DNA from: a virus
IMG/VR virus record: IMGVR_UViG_3300033182_000211
Span: 1-26,063 of that record
DNA length: 26,063 nucleotides
Direction: 5' to 3' (one strand)
Shown: piece after piece, positions 22,550 to 26,063 of the stretch
Numbering within the stretch: position 1 is the first letter of the stretch
How the letters are laid out: each line of letters opens with the position of its first letter
The notes under the pieces: generated by a model
What the model was told of the DNA's origin: nothing
The model's database searches: none
The model's input: the letters and a program-made list of their open reading frames with translations, nothing else
Program-made: the position numbers and the translations under genes

Positions 22550-24019
22550 TCAAAATTCTATAACAATTTTTATATCTTCTGTTTGGTCGCTTGCACGAGA
22601 GATAGGTCTTCTATTCTCTACATAAAGAATGTCACCACTGTCTGGTTCCAACTCTGGGTTTGCATAACCAGATGTAAATGTAATCGTTGAACCACCAGTA
22701 AGTGTTACTGTGTCAGATGCATTAGAAGATGGAGTTGCAACCGCAGTTGAAGTTGCACCAGTGATTGCATTTGTTCCACTGAATGCAGCAGTATTACCAT
22801 CACTGTCTACACCATAGTTTTCCCACTGTTCTTGCATGAGGTAAAGAATGTTATTCGTTGAATCCCATTCAACTACACGACCTACTGCACCAGTAGTTGC
22901 TTGTGTAATCTTCTCATCAATCTCAAAATCAGTAGATGGAGCTGTTGTGAAGTAACATGCAAATGTCTGTCTACGAGTAGTCGCAGAAGATACTGTAGTT
23001 GTTCCATAGTTATAAGGATTTCTTACAATACCAACTTCTCTGAAATCGTTTGCAACAGTGATGTCGTCACCTTCAAACTGTTCTAGTTTAACATTGACCA
23101 TTACATAGTGTCCACCCAATTCTGTCACTGCGTCATAACCGTGGCCACCTTTAGGTGAAATGATTAGTTCAACCGCACCACCAGTTCCAGCACCAATTGA
23201 ACCAGAAGTAGTTAATGCAGCATCAGTATAGATGTCGTTAGTCAAGTCTACTGTTGCGAATGTGTAACCAGAACCCGCAGTGTAAACATTGGTTCCAGAA
23301 GAACTCTGAGATGCAATCGCACCACCAGATACAACAATCTCAACAACACCAGAAGAACCATCACCACGCACTGGTGCATAGTAAGTTCCATCAGTGTATC
23401 CAGAACCAGCGGTAACTCTAGTCACATCCAGTGAACCATCAACTGCGGCAGCAGATACAGTTGAGTCAGTTAATACTGGAATGAAGTCTGAGGTTACGAA
23501 CTTCTGAATCTGAGAAGTTGAAAGAGTATACATGTATTGCAACAAGTAACCACCCAACTCAAATGGAGTTGCAGAGGTTGACGAAGGTTCAGAACCACTA
23601 TATGCAGTTCCACCATTGTTGTCAAGGACTTTATAAATCTTATATTCAGATGTCATAAAGAAGTATGTTCCATCTGTCAATGTAGTCGCACCAGAATCAG
23701 TTGTGTTAGAAGAACTGATATCGTGTTCATACATGTCGTAAGTAGTGGAGTTAGTCCAATCTCTACGAGGAACAACATATGATACATCCGAAGATGAAAT
23801 AAGTTTTGCACCCAACATTGAATCCCACTTATAAAATTCAGTGGTGATATCATCATTAGGGACAGGTGGAGAGTTGTCACTACCACCAGAAGTCGCAGAA
23901 GTAAAAGGTGAACTCTTACCTACGAACAAGTAATAAGTTGTAGCCGCTGCTTCAGAGAACGATTCATAAAACTGTTCTGCATTGTGGCGTCTAAACTTTT
24001 CTGTAATAATCGCTGCCAT
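22550..24019 (-). CDS. 8: Baseplate wedge protein gp8-like (489 aa)
   Basis: The N-terminus F-R-R-H-N-A-E-Q-F-Y-E-S-F-S-E-A-A-A-T-T-Y-Y-L-F-V-G-K is characteristic of the gp8 baseplate wedge homologue of marine T4-like phages. Further on are F-Y-K-W-D-S-M-L-G-A-K, Y-V-V-P-R-R-D-W, M-Y-E-H-D and Y-K-I-Y-K-V-L-D-N-N-G-G, and a central A-G-S-G-Y-T-D-G-T-Y-Y repeat-like region. It ends with I-L-Y-V-E-N-R-R-P-I-S-R-A-S-D-Q-T-E-D-I-K, a tail I also recall from this family. At 489 residues it is longer than T4 gp8 (334), which is usual for the marine members. In T4, gp8 forms part of the six wedges around the hub. A late-promoter-like octamer lies 31 bases upstream of the ATG. Confidence 0.8.
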   Translation of the reverse strand: MAAIITEKFRRHNAEQFYESFSEAAATTYYLFVGKSSPFTSATSGGSDNSPPVPNDDITTEFYKWDSMLGAKLISSSDVSYVVPRRDWTNSTTYDMYEHDISSSNTTDSGATTLTDGTYFFMTSEYKIYKVLDNNGGTAYSGSEPSSTSATPFELGGYLLQYMYTLSTSQIQKFVTSDFIPVLTDSTVSAAAVDGSLDVTRVTAGSGYTDGTYYAPVRGDGSSGVVEIVVSGGAIASQSSSGTNVYTAGSGYTFATVDLTNDIYTDAALTTSGSIGAGTGGAVELIISPKGGHGYDAVTELGGHYVMVNVKLEQFEGDDITVANDFREVGIVRNPYNYGTTTVSSATTRRQTFACYFTTAPSTDFEIDEKITQATTGAVGRVVEWDSTNNILYLMQEQWENYGVDSDGNTAAFSGTNAITGATSTAVATPSSNASDTVTLTGGSTITFTSGYANPELEPDSGDILYVENRRPISRASDQTEDIKIVIEF

Positions 24020-24050
24020 TTTAGTTTTCCATTATTCCTTTTTACAAAGT

Positions 24051-24058
24051 TATTTATT
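24051..24058 (-). promoter_or_regulatory. Late-promoter-like octamer AATAAATA
   Basis: The minus strand reads CAATAAATAACT, three bases after the stop codon of the 544-residue gene and 31 bases before the gp8 ATG. It differs from the T4 late consensus only in its first base. It would start the baseplate transcript gp8, endonuclease and DUF4815 gene. Confidence 0.55.
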
Positions 24059-24061
24059 GAG

Positions 24062-25696
24062 TTACACAAAACTACTTCTAGATTTGTTATAAATGTCTGC
24101 AACTGCACCAGCACTAAGAGCTGCGTTATAATATCTAATATCTGCTTGAGATTTGTATCCAGAGGCACCAGTTGAATAATTTCCAGGCAATCCGCTAGAC
24201 TTACCGTCACCACGACCATTGAAGTTACAGGTTTGACTTGCACCGATGGCAGGCAAATTTCCAGTGTTTGACAAGCTATGCGATTGTGACACACCATTTA
24301 GGTAAACTGAAATATTCCCACCACTATAAACAACAGCAATGTGAAACCATACACCCTTATTGCCGTTACTTCCACCAGAAATATTAGGAGTTACAAATTC
24401 TCCTTGATATGTCCCATTGGCATAATGCTTGAGTTTAACATTACTTGTCCCGTTTGTATACCAATCGTGAGCCATATATGCATTACCACCAGTGCCTGCC
24501 CAACAATGGAATGTTGGAGAGAATAAATCACTTCCAGTGTTTGCACTTCTATCTTCCCACATAATCCAATAACAGATTGTATGATTATCATGACTTCCTT
24601 GAAAAACACTATTGTCAGATGGAATATCTACCCAAAGTGAATCGTTTGCATCACACATCCATGCTTTGTCATCATCTTGTTTTGCTTGAGTGTTCAACCC
24701 AGAAACTCCGCCCTGTGCATCTTTAATTTTTGTTGTTCCATTTACTGGTGAGGATGTGGTTGTTTCACTGTTTGCAACAACACTGTTAATAATATTAACT
24801 TTGTTCGCAACATCATACGAAGAACCAAATTTTGCAGCAGTGGGAGTTGTTCCAGAAAGGTTTCCACCAGAGGTTCCATTCCAACCAGCACGCAACCAAA
24901 GTTTTAGATTTGATTCATACGCAGCAGACTCATCGTTTGTAGTTACCATACTAAATGAACGAGAAGTTGTGTTTACACCATCAGACGCTTCAATGTCAAA
25001 TGTTGATGTAACATCTCCACTTACAGCATCTGGGTCACCAGTAATTGCACCAGTAGATGTGTTTAGTGAAAGTCCAGCAGGCAATGAATCACCACTTGCA
25101 ACCGCATATGTTACAGTATCACCATCTGGGTCTGTGGCAGAAACAGAAAGTGATTCAATAATCTCACCTTCAAATAGAGTTGCACCACCCATCAGAGAAC
25201 CAGATGCAGTTGTCCAAGTAGGAGAGGCACCAGCATCCAGTGCATCTGCAAGAGTAGAAGAAAGTCCAGATGGGTTTGTTACTTGGATATCATAGGGTTC
25301 ATTTGCAACAGTCAATGCAGAACTTGGAGTTTGTGCAACTAAAGTGGTTGAGTTTGTAAAGGTAACAGTGGGAGAAGCATACTCAGTTCCATCATTACCA
25401 ACAAATTTTACAGTAGCACCAGATTGGAAGTTAGAACCAGCAATACTAATATCTGCATTCGCATCTGTTTCTGTGGTTGGTGAAATTGAAGAAACTATTG
25501 GGGGGGAGTCAATAGACTTCCATTGAGTTCCATCATAATACTCCATAAGATTCAAATCAGAATTGAATCTCTGGTCACCAGACTTTACATTTGCTCTTTG
25601 TGCAGTTGTGCCAACAGGCATTCTTGCAGCTTCTGTTCCGGCAATCTCTAAGTTTTCTAAGTCTGCCGCTCTTGTTCCAATTTTATCAATTGCCAT
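24062..25696 (-). CDS. Modular adhesin with TIG, Ig-like and LamG-like domains (544 aa)
   Basis: A fibre N-terminus (A-I-D-K-I-G-T-R-A ... P-V-G-T-T-A-Q-R ... Y-Y-D-G-T-Q-W) leads to a TIG/IPT domain at about 67-155 (V-S-S-I-S-P-T-T, I-S-I-A-G-S-N-F-Q-S-G). At about 180-258 comes a He_PIG or cadherin-like Ig domain (A-T-D-P-D-G-D-T-V-T-Y, L-P-A-G-L-S-L-N-T-S-T-G-A-I-T-G). The C-terminal part, about 350-540, looks like a concanavalin/LamG jelly roll: H-T-I-C-Y-W-I-M-W, W-F-H-I-A-V-V-Y-S-G-G-N-I-S-V-Y-L-N-G and I-R-Y-Y-N-A-A-L-S. LamG-like jelly rolls often bind sugars, so this is a candidate receptor-binding protein. It lies directly upstream of gp8, where T4 has baseplate genes. An AGGA precedes the ATG. 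Confidence 0.77.
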   Translation of the reverse strand: MAIDKIGTRAADLENLEIAGTEAARMPVGTTAQRANVKSGDQRFNSDLNLMEYYDGTQWKSIDSPPIVSSISPTTETDANADISIAGSNFQSGATVKFVGNDGTEYASPTVTFTNSTTLVAQTPSSALTVANEPYDIQVTNPSGLSSTLADALDAGASPTWTTASGSLMGGATLFEGEIIESLSVSATDPDGDTVTYAVASGDSLPAGLSLNTSTGAITGDPDAVSGDVTSTFDIEASDGVNTTSRSFSMVTTNDESAAYESNLKLWLRAGWNGTSGGNLSGTTPTAAKFGSSYDVANKVNIINSVVANSETTTSSPVNGTTKIKDAQGGVSGLNTQAKQDDDKAWMCDANDSLWVDIPSDNSVFQGSHDNHTICYWIMWEDRSANTGSDLFSPTFHCWAGTGGNAYMAHDWYTNGTSNVKLKHYANGTYQGEFVTPNISGGSNGNKGVWFHIAVVYSGGNISVYLNGVSQSHSLSNTGNLPAIGASQTCNFNGRGDGKSSGLPGNYSTGASGYKSQADIRYYNAALSAGAVADIYNKSRSSFV

Positions 25697-25715
25697 TTTT
25701 CTTTATCCTAATATC

Positions 25716-26063
25716 TTAGTTCAATGAAACCCATGCAGAGCCATCGTATCCATGAAACTGTGCAGTGCCACCACCGTCACCATCTGTTACGAAAACAATC
25801 ATACCAGCAGATGGAGTTGCAATTGCAGTGTCTCTTGCAGTGGTGTCTGCATAGACTGCCAATTGAACAGCACCAGTTGCAGTTACATCAGTAAATGAAC
25901 CAGCAGCAGGAGTTGTTCCACCAACGATACCATCTACATTACCTGTAACATTACCAGTTACATTTCCTGTCAAGTCACCAGTTACATTACCAGTAACATC
26001 TCCAGTTAGGTTTCCTGTTACATCTCCTGTAACATCTCCAGTTAGGTTTCCTGTTACATCTCC
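25716..26063 (-). CDS. Tail fibre with GxVT repeat shaft, 5' end outside window
   Basis: The frame is open from the window edge (26063) to the stop at 25716, giving 116 codons without a credible start, so the N-terminus lies beyond the window. The visible part begins with a tetrapeptide repeat, G-(D/N)-(V/L)-T, over about 44 residues, then G-T-T-P-A-A-G-S-F-T-D-V-T-A-T-G-A-V and a common fibre end domain: Y-A-D-T-T-A-R-D-T-A-I, G-M-I-V-F-V-T-D-G-D-G and F-H-G-Y-D-G-S-A-W-V-S-L-N. Such G-x-V-T repeats form extended shaft segments in phage fibres. The matching DNA is tandemly repetitive. The gene stops 20 bases before the 544-residue adhesin, with which it is probably co-transcribed. Confidence 0.78.
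   Translation of the reverse strand, partial: GDVTGNLTGDVTGDVTGNLTGDVTGNVTGDLTGNVTGNVTGNVDGIVGGTTPAAGSFTDVTATGAVQLAVYADTTARDTAIATPSAGMIVFVTDGDGGGTAQFHGYDGSAWVSLN
25995..26063 (-). repeat. 36-bp tandem direct repeat inside the fibre gene
   Basis: The segment at 25995-26027 is repeated identically at 26031-26063, giving a period of 36 bases; the second copy is cut by the window end. The 36 bases are three 12-base units, each coding G-(D/N)-(V/L)-T, and looser 12-base units continue down to about 25927. Such in-frame repeats allow shaft length to change by slippage or recombination without shifting the frame. Confidence 0.85.

Noticed and set aside
24028-24043. Micro-frame ATG GAA AAC TAA just before gp8
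   Set aside because: Three codons with no sign of conservation. GGAAA with eight-base spacing directly serves the gp8 start, so no leader peptide is needed to explain it.
24690-25295. Plus-strand open frame of 201 codons opposite the LamG-like adhesin
   Set aside because: It is antisense to a well-supported gene with clear domains, has no convincing ribosome binding site, and its Ser/Pro/Val-rich composition is what the opposite strand of a Ser/Thr/Gly-rich gene produces. The other plus-strand frames (for example 3294-3659, 1140-1526 and 14956-15360) fail for the same reason.

Overview
This window looks like part of the late structural region of a marine T4-like myovirus, of the kind that infects cyanobacteria or SAR11-type bacteria; the sequence does not identify the host. 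The evidence is gene content and order. All genes lie on the minus strand, so transcription runs from high to low coordinates. The order is a gp8-like baseplate wedge protein, a very large DUF4815-type baseplate protein, a long run of fibre and adhesin genes, then the neck proteins gp13 and gp14. T4 has 8-9-10-11-12-wac-13-14. Here the stretch between gp8 and gp13 is filled by the DUF4815 protein and about twenty mostly small, low-complexity beta-type genes.

Layout in transcription order: (1) 26063-24062, the 3' end of a fibre with a G-x-V-T repeat shaft, then a TIG/Ig/LamG-like adhesin. (2) 24019-15141, gp8, a free-standing GIY-YIG homing endonuclease, the 2117-residue DUF4815 protein and a small coiled-coil protein. 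(3) 15140-11633, a short fibre-like protein, then a cassette of MANxFKN protein, DGST-repeat protein, glycine-rich fibre and small 'AKVLDGKV' protein. (4) 11600-5100, a second and longer version of that cassette, with extra genes inserted: an orphan pair, a fibre, a tail assembly chaperone and a peptidase_S74 self-cleaving fibre. A UUCG-loop terminator closes it. (5) 5013-1, a beta-domain protein, a collagen-like mini-protein, two larger fibre proteins, a 71-residue fibre-tip-like protein, gp13 and a truncated gp14.

Genes are packed tightly, with ATGA or TAATG overlaps and no gap above about 90 bases. At six junctions the minus strand carries a T4-late-type promoter octamer (TATAAATA twice, AATAAATA four times), so each fibre module appears to have its own late promoter. 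At three junctions the stop codon of the preceding gene lies inside the octamer.

The most interesting features are the duplicated fibre cassette with long identical DNA tracts, a two-stem hairpin that would cover the ribosome binding site of the homing endonuclease, a DGST beta-repeat family of about eight copies in four genes, and an identical A-L-G C-terminus on three otherwise different small proteins. I saw no tRNA, CRISPR array, integrase, transposase, reverse transcriptase or non-virion gene apart from the endonuclease. No stretch over 300 bases lacks a gene.
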